Position numbers and translations under genes: made by a program. A stretch of DNA of 22,967 bases from Pedosphaera sp. Its GTDB lineage: Bacteria; Verrucomicrobiota; Verrucomicrobiia; Limisphaerales; UBA9464. The stretch lies in NCBI GenBank assembly GCA_009695405.1, contig SIAZ01000019.1, positions 1 to 22,967 on the forward strand. The letters are read 5' to 3'. The first letter of the stretch is position 1. The number at the start of each line of letters is the position of its first letter. Below are positions 14,291 through 22,137 of the stretch, piece after piece. Below the pieces are notes generated by a model. It was not told the origin of the DNA, did not search any database, and saw only the letters and a program-made list of their open reading frames with translations.

Positions 14291-15471
14291 CCTCTTTGCC
14301 TTACCTGACTCGCCTCATTACCCCTATGCGGACCACCTCTCTTATACTACTGCTGACCGTCAGTCTTCTGCTCGCTTTGAGCGTTACCATGCTTTCAAGC
14401 GCGGTAATGCTGAAGTCGAGCTTTCAGTCGACGATGTCGACCCAAGTCATCGCCATCGTCGGTGGCTTAGTTATAATGAGATTATTGTGGCGAAGTAATT
14501 ATCTTCGCTTTGCCTCTCTCCATTGGTGGTTTTACGGGCTCACTCTAGTGGTTTTGATTCTGGTTCTTTCCCCACTCGGCACTACCCAAAATGGAGCCCA
14601 ACGGTGGTTATTTAGCACGCAACCGGGTGAGTTCGCCAAGATTCCCCTTTTATTGACTCTCGCTGCTTGGGGTTCCCAGCACCAAGCTCGCATCCGCTTT
14701 GGCCGCCCCCTCACTCGCTTTCTCTGGGGATTGGTCTACCCTAGTCTGATTATTTTGCCACTACTCGGACTTCTCTACAAACAACCCGACCGCGGCACCA
14801 TGATTCTATTTGGAACTGTGACAGTGATCGTCCTCCTTTTATCCGGAATGCGCTTAGCCTATGTGACCCTACCCCTCATCCTCGGATTCCTGCTTGGCGT
14901 TCACTTTTACAACTCGAGCGAAATGGTGCGCCGCCGCGCCACGGCTTATCTTCATCCCGAACTTTACAAAGAAACGACCGGAGCTCAGACCCTAAAATCC
15001 TTGGCTGCCCTGCGGGAAGGTGGAATCAGCGGTGTCGGCCTAGGAGCGGGTGTCATCAAACATAGCATCCCCGAACAACAAACTGATTTTATTCTTCCGG
15101 TCATTGGGGAAGAAATGGGGCTCAGATTCACTTTGGCGATCGTCCTTGCCTTTGTGATCATTCTTCTTTGCGCCGCTCATATTGCTTCCCGATCCACAGA
15201 TTTACTGGGACGACTTCTCGCCGGCGGCATCGGCTTTCTTATCGCGGGTCAAGCCACCATCAATATCGCGGTGGTCACCAATTCAATAATCAATAAAGGA
15301 ATGCCCTTACCTTTCGTTAGCAAAGGAGGCTCCTGCATGATTACGATGCTCGCTTTGATTGGACTCCTTCTCTCAATCGCTCGCCAAACCACCGATGAGC
15401 CCACCCCAACTTCAGGCAAGCGATCCAATCCTTTCAACGGTCCAGATCTTGAAACACTCCCAACCCGATGA
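14284..15471 (+). CDS. ftsW: SEDS peptidoglycan glycosyltransferase FtsW
   Basis: Polytopic membrane polymerase that extends septal glycan strands from lipid II, paired with FtsI. It is 395 aa with about ten hydrophobic segments and SEDS motifs: 'NGAQRWL', 'QPGEFAKIPLLL', 'KQPDRGTMILF', 'GISGVGLGAG', 'SIPEQQTDFILPVIGEEMG' (containing the conserved catalytic Asp of SEDS proteins) and 'GMPLPFVSKGGS'. The first ATG (14284) lies in a hairpin stem. ATG 14326 (MRTTSLILLL, giving 381 aa) is a plausible alternative and removes only non-conserved residues. The cytoplasmic tail is short. The gene overlaps murG by 4 bp (ATGA). Confidence 0.95.
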   Translation: MQPSLPYLTRLITPMRTTSLILLLTVSLLLALSVTMLSSAVMLKSSFQSTMSTQVIAIVGGLVIMRLLWRSNYLRFASLHWWFYGLTLVVLILVLSPLGTTQNGAQRWLFSTQPGEFAKIPLLLTLAAWGSQHQARIRFGRPLTRFLWGLVYPSLIILPLLGLLYKQPDRGTMILFGTVTVIVLLLSGMRLAYVTLPLILGFLLGVHFYNSSEMVRRRATAYLHPELYKETTGAQTLKSLAALREGGISGVGLGAGVIKHSIPEQQTDFILPVIGEEMGLRFTLAIVLAFVIILLCAAHIASRSTDLLGRLLAGGIGFLIAGQATINIAVVTNSIINKGMPLPFVSKGGSCMITMLALIGLLLSIARQTTDEPTPTSGKRSNPFNGPDLETLPTR

Positions 15472-16694
15472 CCTCACCCGGTTCCAGATTGACTGTCTCG
15501 ATCGCCTGCGGTGGTACTGGGGGGCACCTCTTCCCAGGGATCGCTGTCGGCCGCGAATTACTCGCTGAAGGATGCACGGTCTCGCTCCTTGTCTCTCCTA
15601 AAGAAATTGATCAAACGGCTATCGCCGGCTTGTCTGGATTTACTATCGCCACTCTACCAGCGGTGGGATTACAAAATCGGAACCATGCCGCTTTTCTTTT
15701 CGCTTTCGTCAAAGCATGGAGGGTTTCTCGACGCCTCTTCAAAACGCCGTCCCTCCGGCCCGATGCCCTTTTAGCAATGGGCGGGTTTACCGCCGCACCT
15801 CCTTTTCTCGCCGCACGACAATCGGGAGCTCTCACTTTTCTGCACGAATCGAATTTAATTCCGGGTCGTGCTAACCGTTTCTTAACCCGATGGGCTCGCC
15901 GTTCATTCACTGGGTTTGCTGAAACAAACCACCTCCTCCGCCCTTCTCACTGTCTCTGCCTCGGGACACCTGTTCGTGACTCCATTGCCCGACTTCGCGT
16001 CCACCATGACGCCGCCGCCGCACGTACTTCTCTCGGACTTCATCCTCTGCACCCTGTCCTACTCATTACCGGCGGAAGCCAAGGCGCTCGGGGACTGAAT
16101 CGCCTCGTCTTAGCCGCACTAGCAGAAATCGCTCGATCGGAGCCCACATTACAATTTATCCACCTCGCCGGTAGCACAGACCTTGAGGAAGTCCGTGCCG
16201 CTTATGCGACCCTAGGCAATCGAGCTCTTATTCTCCCTTTCCTCGCTGAAATGAACCTCGCTCTCGAAGCGGCTGAAATTGTCATCAGTCGATCAGGGGC
16301 TTCATCGATGGCTGAACTCGCTGCTCTACGGCTTCCCTCCATTTTAGTGCCCTTGCCGTCCTCTCAGGATAATCACCAATTCCATAATGCTCGGTCCTTC
16401 GAACGTGCCGGGGCGGCTCTTCGATTAGATCAATCTCAATCAACCCCTAACGACTTGATTCAGGCTCTTCGCTCACTCAAATCCCCCACTTCGGCCCGAA
16501 TATCTATGCGCGAAGCTCTCGCTCGTCTCGATACTCCAACTGCTGCCGCTGATGTCGCCACTTCGATTCTACAGCATCTCCGCGAACCCTTTACTCAAAC
16601 CTTCCAATCCAACTCTCCTACAGTTCGTCTTCAACCTCGTGTGCCTAGGTCTGTTCACTCAGAGTCTCTCGGGCTTTTGACCTCTAAAGTTTGA
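15468..16694 (+). CDS. murG: Lipid II-forming GlcNAc transferase MurG
   Basis: Transfers GlcNAc from UDP-GlcNAc to lipid I on the inner membrane face. Motifs are present: 'ACGGTGGHLFPGIAVGREL' (N-terminal G loop), 'AMGGFTAAPPFLAA', 'FLHESNLIPGRANRFL', 'LLITGGSQGARGLN' (second G loop) and 'VISRSGASSMAELAALRLPSILVPLP' with 'DNHQFHNA' (UDP-GlcNAc site). At 408 aa it is longer than the usual 355-365. The last 40 or so residues (after 'TSILQHLREP') form a Ser/Pro/Arg-rich tail without a counterpart in typical MurG. It starts within the ftsW stop (ATGA), and murB starts in its stop (TGATG). murC, often the next gene, is absent. Confidence 0.95.
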   Translation: MTSPGSRLTVSIACGGTGGHLFPGIAVGRELLAEGCTVSLLVSPKEIDQTAIAGLSGFTIATLPAVGLQNRNHAAFLFAFVKAWRVSRRLFKTPSLRPDALLAMGGFTAAPPFLAARQSGALTFLHESNLIPGRANRFLTRWARRSFTGFAETNHLLRPSHCLCLGTPVRDSIARLRVHHDAAAARTSLGLHPLHPVLLITGGSQGARGLNRLVLAALAEIARSEPTLQFIHLAGSTDLEEVRAAYATLGNRALILPFLAEMNLALEAAEIVISRSGASSMAELAALRLPSILVPLPSSQDNHQFHNARSFERAGAALRLDQSQSTPNDLIQALRSLKSPTSARISMREALARLDTPTAAADVATSILQHLREPFTQTFQSNSPTVRLQPRVPRSVHSESLGLLTSKV

Positions 16695-17683
16695 TGAATC
16701 CTCCTCTGCGATTAGCCCAAATCGGTCTCGATCCAGCTTCAGAGGCTGCATTGAACCATGCCGAAACCCTTTCGAATCTATTTCGTGATTTTGAGCTTCT
16801 CTTGCCAAAAGGAACGTTCATTCGCCGCGATGAACCGCTGGCTAAACGTACTACTCTCCGCGTCGGTGGGCCTGCTGATCTTTATGTCGAACCCAGTAAC
16901 GAAAGTTCTCTCGCTCTTATCTTCGAAACAACTCGGCTTCGAGGCCTTCCCGTCGCCTTCCTCGGACGTGGTTCTAATCTGCTGATCCGCGATGGCGGTA
17001 TTCGTGGGGTGGTCATTTCTCTTGCTCACCCTCACTTTTCACGCATTACCATCGAGGGCCAACTAATCACCGCTGATGCCGGGGCTCGGCTCAAGGATAT
17101 CGCTCATGAAGCCCGTAAAGCCGGGCTCAGTGGGCTCGAATTTTTTGAGGGTATACCAGGGTCTTTGGGTGGCGCACTCCGCATGAATGCGGGTGCCATG
17201 AACGCTTGGACTTTTGACGCTGTTGAACGACTCCGCTTCATGGATAGTACAGGTGAAATCCACGATCTCTCGGTCGACAAGATACCCGTGGAATATCGAG
17301 CTTGCCCGCTTCTGCGCTCGCGTATTGCTTTAAGTGCCACTCTTCGAGGCACGCCTGACGCTTCGGAAGCGATTCAATCTCGGATGAAAACCTACACCGA
17401 CAAACGCTGGACAACCCAACCCAAGGAGTCCAGTGCCGGATGCACCTTCAAAAACCCTCTACCCACACTTCCCGCTGGCCGTCTCATTGATGAATTAGGC
17501 CTGAAAGGAACTCGAATCGGAAATGCAGAGATCAGCACGGTCCACGGCAATTTCTTGGTTAATTTAGGCAACGCGACATCCAATGATGTCTTAAGCCTCA
17601 TCTCTTTAGTCCAACAAAAAGCCCGTTCTGTGCATCAGATCGAACTGGAAACCGAGGTCGAAATTCTCGGAGAAGACGCATGA
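16694..17683 (+). CDS. murB: UDP-N-acetylenolpyruvoylglucosamine reductase MurB
   Basis: FAD- and NADPH-dependent reductase that makes UDP-MurNAc. It is 329 aa, with the FAD-binding 'LAKRTTLRVGGPADLYVEP', 'GRGSNLLI', 'LEFFEGIPGSLGGALRMNAGAM' and the C-terminal 'AGRLIDELGLKGTRIGNAEIS', 'HGNFLVN' and 'IELETEVEILG'. The proton-donor motif, S-A-G-S-x-F-K in textbook MurB, reads SAGCTFKNP with Cys at 250 (codon TGC). The active-site Tyr-Arg is 'YRACPLL' (201-207). A non-conserved N-terminal extension of about 40 residues precedes the core. ATG 16694 overlaps the murG stop; a TTG at 16691 would only add one residue. It overlaps ddl by 4 bp. Confidence 0.95.
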   Translation: MNPPLRLAQIGLDPASEAALNHAETLSNLFRDFELLLPKGTFIRRDEPLAKRTTLRVGGPADLYVEPSNESSLALIFETTRLRGLPVAFLGRGSNLLIRDGGIRGVVISLAHPHFSRITIEGQLITADAGARLKDIAHEARKAGLSGLEFFEGIPGSLGGALRMNAGAMNAWTFDAVERLRFMDSTGEIHDLSVDKIPVEYRACPLLRSRIALSATLRGTPDASEAIQSRMKTYTDKRWTTQPKESSAGCTFKNPLPTLPAGRLIDELGLKGTRIGNAEISTVHGNFLVNLGNATSNDVLSLISLVQQKARSVHQIELETEVEILGEDA

Positions 17684-18606
17684 GTTCTCCTCTGATAATT
17701 ACTGTCTTAAAGGGCGGCCCATCGGCCGAACGTGATGTCTCACTGCGCTCAGGCGCCGCCGTCACGCGCTCTCTCCGCTCTCTCGGCTACTTGGTCTACG
17801 AAGTAGATCCCTTGCCCGGTGACCTCCGCATTCCCAAAGGAACTCAGGCGGTCTTTCTCGCTTTACACGGAACCTATGGCGAAGACGGCGCTGTCCAAAG
17901 CGAGTTGGAAGAACTCGGACTGCCCTACACTGGGTGCGGGGTTGCCGCTTCGCTCTTCGCTTTCGATAAGGTTATTACTAAACGCCGGTGCCTAATTGCA
18001 GGTCTGCCCACCGCTCGCTTTGAAGTTTTTAATACGAACACCGCTTCATGGCCCTTGGGGTGGCACCTGCCTGCTATCCTCAAACCTACCCGACAGGGCT
18101 CAAGTGTCGGTCTCCACTTTATAAACGTTCCATCGGAGTTTCCTCACGCTTTAACGAGCACTCTTCATCACGGGGGCGAAGCCCTTCTCGAGGAACAGAT
18201 TCTCGGACGCGAAATAACCGTCGCTGTCTTGGGTGAAACAGCTCTCCCTATTGTCGAAGTTCGTCCCAAAACGGGGGCATACGATTATTCCAACAAATAC
18301 ACCCCAGGCTGTACCGACTATTTCTGCCCAGCTGAATTTGATACCCAGACCATGCGCACTGTTCAAGAGGTGGCTCTGCGAGCGTTTTCAGCGATCGGCG
18401 GTCGAGATTATGGGCGGATCGATATGATCGTTCAGACCTGCGGTTCCCCTGTCATTTTAGAGGTTAATACCCTCCCCGGTATGACCGAGACCAGCCTCTT
18501 TCCCAAGGCCGCTGCCGCTGCCGGAATCGATTTTCCTAGCCTCTGCCAACAAATGCTAGAAATGGCCCTCAATCGATCTGTTAATCGATCTATTAAACCC
18601 CTTTAA
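17680..18606 (+). CDS. ddl: D-alanine--D-alanine ligase
   Basis: ATP-grasp ligase that joins two D-Ala for MurF. The 308-aa protein matches DdlB-type enzymes: 'LKGGPSAERDVSLRSGAAV' (first D-Ala site), 'LHGTYGEDGAVQSELEELGLPYTGCG', 'DKVITKRRCLIAGLPTARF', 'ILKPTRQGSSVGLHFI' (ATP site), 'EEQILGREITVAVLG', 'YDYSNKYTPG' (omega loop), 'GRDYGRIDMIV' and 'LEVNTLPGMTETSLFPKAAAAAG' (Mg-binding Glu and Asn). ATG 17680 lies in the murB stop (ATGA) and has GGAG at 17669-17672, 7 nt upstream. It is not fused to MurC, unlike in Chlamydia. Confidence 0.96.
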   Translation: MSSPLIITVLKGGPSAERDVSLRSGAAVTRSLRSLGYLVYEVDPLPGDLRIPKGTQAVFLALHGTYGEDGAVQSELEELGLPYTGCGVAASLFAFDKVITKRRCLIAGLPTARFEVFNTNTASWPLGWHLPAILKPTRQGSSVGLHFINVPSEFPHALTSTLHHGGEALLEEQILGREITVAVLGETALPIVEVRPKTGAYDYSNKYTPGCTDYFCPAEFDTQTMRTVQEVALRAFSAIGGRDYGRIDMIVQTCGSPVILEVNTLPGMTETSLFPKAAAAAGIDFPSLCQQMLEMALNRSVNRSIKPL

Positions 18607-18614
18607 AGACTATT

Positions 18615-19559
18615 ATGTTTGGCCATCCAAACCAAAACCGACGACGACGCCCCAGTCATCAGACCTTAATGGCTCGACTGCGCAGTCAATCTTCAGAGTC
18701 AGGTCGCCCATGGATCTTGCGTCTCCTAGGTCGCTGCCTAGTGCTTTCAGCCTTTATCGCTGGACTTCTCTTCGGTGCTCAATACCTTCAAAAAAACTGG
18801 GCCTACCACATTCCTTCTCTGGCAATTCAGAAAATTCTGATCAAGGTCAATGGATCCCTTCCTTTTGAAGAAGTGCTGCGGCTCTCCGGCCTCACTCAAG
18901 GCCGAAATATTCTCGATGTCGATCTCCCTCAATTGCGCGACCGTCTCGAACAACATCCTCGTGTTGCTTATGCTCAAATTATGGTGGAATTTCCTGGTAC
19001 GATTCTTATCTCTATTCAAGAACGATTCCCTTTGGCGGTGGTTGAACCACTGGCGCGAAACGGTCTCTCAGCACGTTACCTGCTCGATAAAGAAGGGCAT
19101 ATTCTTTGGCCCCTGAATCCGGCTTTCTGCCCCGCTGAAACGGTCAGCAAAGAACTCGCGCTCCCAAAAATTACCGGTCGCACCAGCGGATCTTTAACCA
19201 CCACCGAGGATACTCTAACCGCCTTAAAATTTCTTCAATTCTACCGACTGCAAGCAACTAATCTCCTGCCAGAAATCACCTCCGTTTCTATCTCTATCCC
19301 CCGCCTTCTCGTGGTCACCACCACTGAAGGTTCAGAAATTACTTTCGCCAGCCCAACTCTTGAAACCCAACTCCACCGATGGAAAGAACTTCATCGTCAT
19401 ATGAAGGAAACCGGTGACACCCGCATTATTCGAACTCTCGATTTAAGTGTTTCGCGCAATGCCCCAATCCGCTGGAAGGAAACCGCCCCCGCCCAAGCGC
19501 TCAAAGATCTAAAACCATCGGTACGCCCTAAATACCCACCAAAAATCTCCCATGTTTAG
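18615..19559 (+). CDS. ftsQ: Cell division protein FtsQ (POTRA domain)
   Basis: Single-pass divisome protein linking FtsB/FtsL to the early ring. It is 314 aa with an Arg-rich cytoplasmic N-terminus, a membrane segment at about residues 38-58 (GRCLVLSAFIAGLLFGAQYL), a POTRA domain at about 68-140 ('LAIQKILIKVNGSLPFEEV', 'LTQGRNILDVDLPQLRDRLEQHPRVAYAQIMVEFPGTILISIQERFPLAVV') and a FtsQ beta domain to about 290 ('YLLDKEGHIL', 'LPKITG'). The C-terminal tail is basic and Pro-rich. It begins 8 bp after ddl without a Shine-Dalgarno, and overlaps ftsA by 8 bp. Confidence 0.92.
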   Translation: MFGHPNQNRRRRPSHQTLMARLRSQSSESGRPWILRLLGRCLVLSAFIAGLLFGAQYLQKNWAYHIPSLAIQKILIKVNGSLPFEEVLRLSGLTQGRNILDVDLPQLRDRLEQHPRVAYAQIMVEFPGTILISIQERFPLAVVEPLARNGLSARYLLDKEGHILWPLNPAFCPAETVSKELALPKITGRTSGSLTTTEDTLTALKFLQFYRLQATNLLPEITSVSISIPRLLVVTTTEGSEITFASPTLETQLHRWKELHRHMKETGDTRIIRTLDLSVSRNAPIRWKETAPAQALKDLKPSVRPKYPPKISHV

Positions 19560-20766
19560 CGAAGCACCTCTTCTCGTCGGACTGGAAATAGGTACCTCAA
19601 AAATCTGCGCCGCTGTCGGCGAGGAAAATGAACGGGGCGAATTTACCCTGCTCGGCATCGGACAATCTAAATCACGGGGCGTTAGAAAGGGCGAAATCGT
19701 CGACACCCAAAAGACTCAGGAAGATATCCGCGCCGCTCTTGGCGATGCAGAGGAAAAAACCGGGGTGATGATCAAAAACCTCTTCCTCGGAGTCACCGGA
19801 CGTCACATCGCCTGCTTTAATAGTGTCGGCATGCATCCTGTTGCTTCGGATGATCGCTTGGTAACTGAACAGGATATCGCCGATGCAGCCTCCAATGCCA
19901 AGGCAATCACTCTCCCGCCAGAACACACTATCCTGCATACAATTCGCCAAAAAATCTGTATCGATGGAACGGAGGTGTCCAATTTCACCTCGGGTCTCCT
20001 CGGCCATAAGGTAGAGGCTCATCTTCATGTCATTCATGGAAACGCCTTTCGTATTCAGAATTCTACCAACCTGATTGGGGCACTCTCCATCCGAGTCAAC
20101 CAACCGGTTTTCAATGGTCTCGCCACCGCTCAAGCTATTCTGACTCCAGAAGACAAAGAGAAGGGTGCCTTGGTGATTGATATTGGAGGCGGCACCACCG
20201 AATTTGTTTTTCAACAGGGCCAAGCTATCCGTCAGTCTGGGGTCTTCGCCGTGGGCGGTGATCACATTAGCAACGATATTGCCATCGGCCTAAAACTCAG
20301 TCTGGCCAACGCGGAACTTCTCAAAATTAACCACGGTAGTGCGTTGGTCGACGGCTTGATTCACGGGCGTCGGGTTCAAGTGGGTGAAAATGACTCAGGC
20401 CTAACTCCGCGCCAAGTAAGCCTTGAACACCTACGACGAATTATGTCGATTCGCATCCAAGAACTGTTCCAACTCATCTTAGAACGCTGTTCCGAGGGAT
20501 GTTTCCTCGACGAGGCCAAAGCTGGAGTTTTTCTCTGCGGCGGTAGTGCTCTCATCCCTGGGATCGAAGTCCTCGCGCAACGTCTCTTTCAAGTCCCTAC
20601 ACAGATTGCCTCTTGCCACAATATAACCGGCAATACCGCCACTCTCGCTCATCCCGAATTCGCGACGGCTATTGGCATCGCTCGCTATGGAGGTATGCGG
20701 CTCCGCGGGAAATCGACTCGTAGCCCCAGCCTGCGTCTTACCGATATTTTAGGTTTCTTTCGCTGA
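19552..20766 (+). CDS. ftsA: Cell division ATPase FtsA, FtsZ membrane tether
   Basis: Actin-fold protein that binds the FtsZ C-terminal peptide and tethers filaments to the membrane. It is 404 aa with the actin-family nucleotide motifs intact: phosphate 1 'GLEIGTSKI' (10-17), phosphate 2 'VIDIGGGTTEF' (208-218) and adenosine 'FLCGGSALIPG' (327-337). The 1C subdomain is present ('RGVRKGEIVDTQKT', 'VTGRHI', 'PVASDDRLVTEQDI'). The last ten residues (RLTDILGFFR) form the amphipathic membrane-targeting helix. In contrast to FtsZ, nothing here looks degenerate. It starts within the end of ftsQ, and ftsZ begins 2 bp after its stop. Confidence 0.96.
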   Translation: MFSEAPLLVGLEIGTSKICAAVGEENERGEFTLLGIGQSKSRGVRKGEIVDTQKTQEDIRAALGDAEEKTGVMIKNLFLGVTGRHIACFNSVGMHPVASDDRLVTEQDIADAASNAKAITLPPEHTILHTIRQKICIDGTEVSNFTSGLLGHKVEAHLHVIHGNAFRIQNSTNLIGALSIRVNQPVFNGLATAQAILTPEDKEKGALVIDIGGGTTEFVFQQGQAIRQSGVFAVGGDHISNDIAIGLKLSLANAELLKINHGSALVDGLIHGRRVQVGENDSGLTPRQVSLEHLRRIMSIRIQELFQLILERCSEGCFLDEAKAGVFLCGGSALIPGIEVLAQRLFQVPTQIASCHNITGNTATLAHPEFATAIGIARYGGMRLRGKSTRSPSLRLTDILGFFR

Positions 20767-20768
20767 TT

Positions 20769-22091
20769 ATGAACACCACAAAATCTCCAGACTCAGCCCC
20801 AATCCGCTTCATCGCTGTCGGTACTGCAGGCGCACGCATCCTCGCAGAGTTCAACCAGACTTCCCCGACTGGTTTTCCTTCCGCTCATGCAGATACCGAT
20901 CCTGATTCTCTTCGCAACTCACCTCTAACCCGCCATATCCTTCTCGGCTTCTCGATTAACCACGGCCTCGGTGCTGGCGGTGATCCCGATATCGGTCGAC
21001 TCAGTGCTGAATCAGATTTGCCCGGTCTTCGTGACTTCCTCGCTGGAGCGAGGATCGTCTTCGTTTTGGCCGGTCTCGGCGGTGGCACTGGTTCCGGGGC
21101 CGCCCCAGTCGTCGCCCGTATCGCTCGCGAATCTGGTGCTTTGGTCCTCGCTATCGCCACAACGCCACTCGCTTTCGAACGTCGCCGAATAGCCTTTGCT
21201 TCTGAGGCAATCGAACAACTCAAAGCCGCCGCTGACGCTGTTCTGACCGTTTCCAATCAACGGGTCCGACGTATGCACGATGACAAGACACATCCGCATG
21301 AACTCTACAAATTCACCAACAGTCTTTTAGTCCACACTCTGCAAGGCCTCTGGCGATTTCTCAATGCGCCAGGACTTATTCAACTCGACTTTTCTCATGT
21401 CCAACGACTCCTCCGTGGTCGCCATTGCGAAAGTGCCTTCGCTGCTGTCCAAGCCTTCGGTAGCGAGCGAGCTCACCTCGCCGCCAACCTCCTGTTAAAC
21501 CACCCCTTCCTTGATACCGGTACTGCCCTTGCCACTGCAGGTCAGGTACTCCTCAGTGTCGCCGGTGGCGATGACCTCCAAATCGGTGAAGTCGAACAAC
21601 TCATCGAAGAACTCCAAACAGCCTGTCCCAAAGCTGAATTTATTGTCGGCGCCTCGACCGATCCGTCTCTCACCGGTCACCTTCACGTCACCGCCATCGC
21701 TGCTCACTCCTGGCAGTCCTCTCTTAACACGCCACTTCAATTGGCAACAAAGATCGCCTCTCGACTGGATAACCCCTCCTCGCATCCAAAAACTATCGAT
21801 AAAACGCCCTCGACTGACACGGGCGAAATCTTTAACTCCACCGAGGCTAACTCCTCTCCTCCTTCCAGTTCTCGCTTGGTTCCCACCGCTCCTGAACTCT
21901 CCATCGAGCAACGTCAACGAGTTTTGGTGAGTCAAAAAAACCGCATCACTCGCCGTAAACCTGACTCCCAAATGCTAATGAATCTCGATATTGCTCCTCT
22001 CGGTCGGTTCGACAATACCGAGAAGAACCGACACAAAGGGATTGATCTCGATGTCCCTACCTACCTTCGCCACGGTCTCGTTTTAAACTAA
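20769..22091 (+). CDS. ftsZ: FtsZ with a degraded GTPase site
   Basis: Tubulin-like division protein, 440 aa, directly after ftsA. The family layout is clear: 'GLGAGGDPDIG' (66-76), the tubulin signature GGGTGSG (104-110), 'GLIQLDFSHV' (202-211), and a conserved FtsA-binding C-terminal peptide 'DLDVPTYLR' (426-434) after a variable linker. Key positions are altered. The T1 loop (family G-V-G-G-G-G-N) reads 'AVGTAGAR' (16-23). The residue matching E. coli D187 is Ser185. In T7 the usual N-x-D-F-A-D is Q205-L-D-F-S-H210, so the matches to N207 and D212 are lost while D209 is kept (D207). In E. coli D212 is needed for GTP hydrolysis. The protein probably polymerises differently or has little GTPase activity; that is inference. 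Confidence 0.92.
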   Translation: MNTTKSPDSAPIRFIAVGTAGARILAEFNQTSPTGFPSAHADTDPDSLRNSPLTRHILLGFSINHGLGAGGDPDIGRLSAESDLPGLRDFLAGARIVFVLAGLGGGTGSGAAPVVARIARESGALVLAIATTPLAFERRRIAFASEAIEQLKAAADAVLTVSNQRVRRMHDDKTHPHELYKFTNSLLVHTLQGLWRFLNAPGLIQLDFSHVQRLLRGRHCESAFAAVQAFGSERAHLAANLLLNHPFLDTGTALATAGQVLLSVAGGDDLQIGEVEQLIEELQTACPKAEFIVGASTDPSLTGHLHVTAIAAHSWQSSLNTPLQLATKIASRLDNPSSHPKTIDKTPSTDTGEIFNSTEANSSPPSSSRLVPTAPELSIEQRQRVLVSQKNRITRRKPDSQMLMNLDIAPLGRFDNTEKNRHKGIDLDVPTYLRHGLVLN

Positions 22092-22137
22092 CCCTCACTC
22101 GCCCGACTCTCCAAGCCTCTCCACTCATTGTCTCATC

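Noticed and set aside
19672..20265. 197-codon open frame on the minus strand within ftsA
   Set aside because: It lies wholly antisense to a strongly supported ftsA and its translation has no recognisable domain.
21495..21971. 158-codon minus-strand open frame within ftsZ
   Set aside because: Antisense shadow of ftsZ, low-complexity Gly/Arg-rich translation, no start signal.
20769..22091. Idea that the divergent tubulin is BtubA/B or TubZ rather than FtsZ
   Set aside because: It follows ftsA directly, keeps FtsZ-specific blocks and has the FtsA-binding C-terminal peptide, which those families lack.
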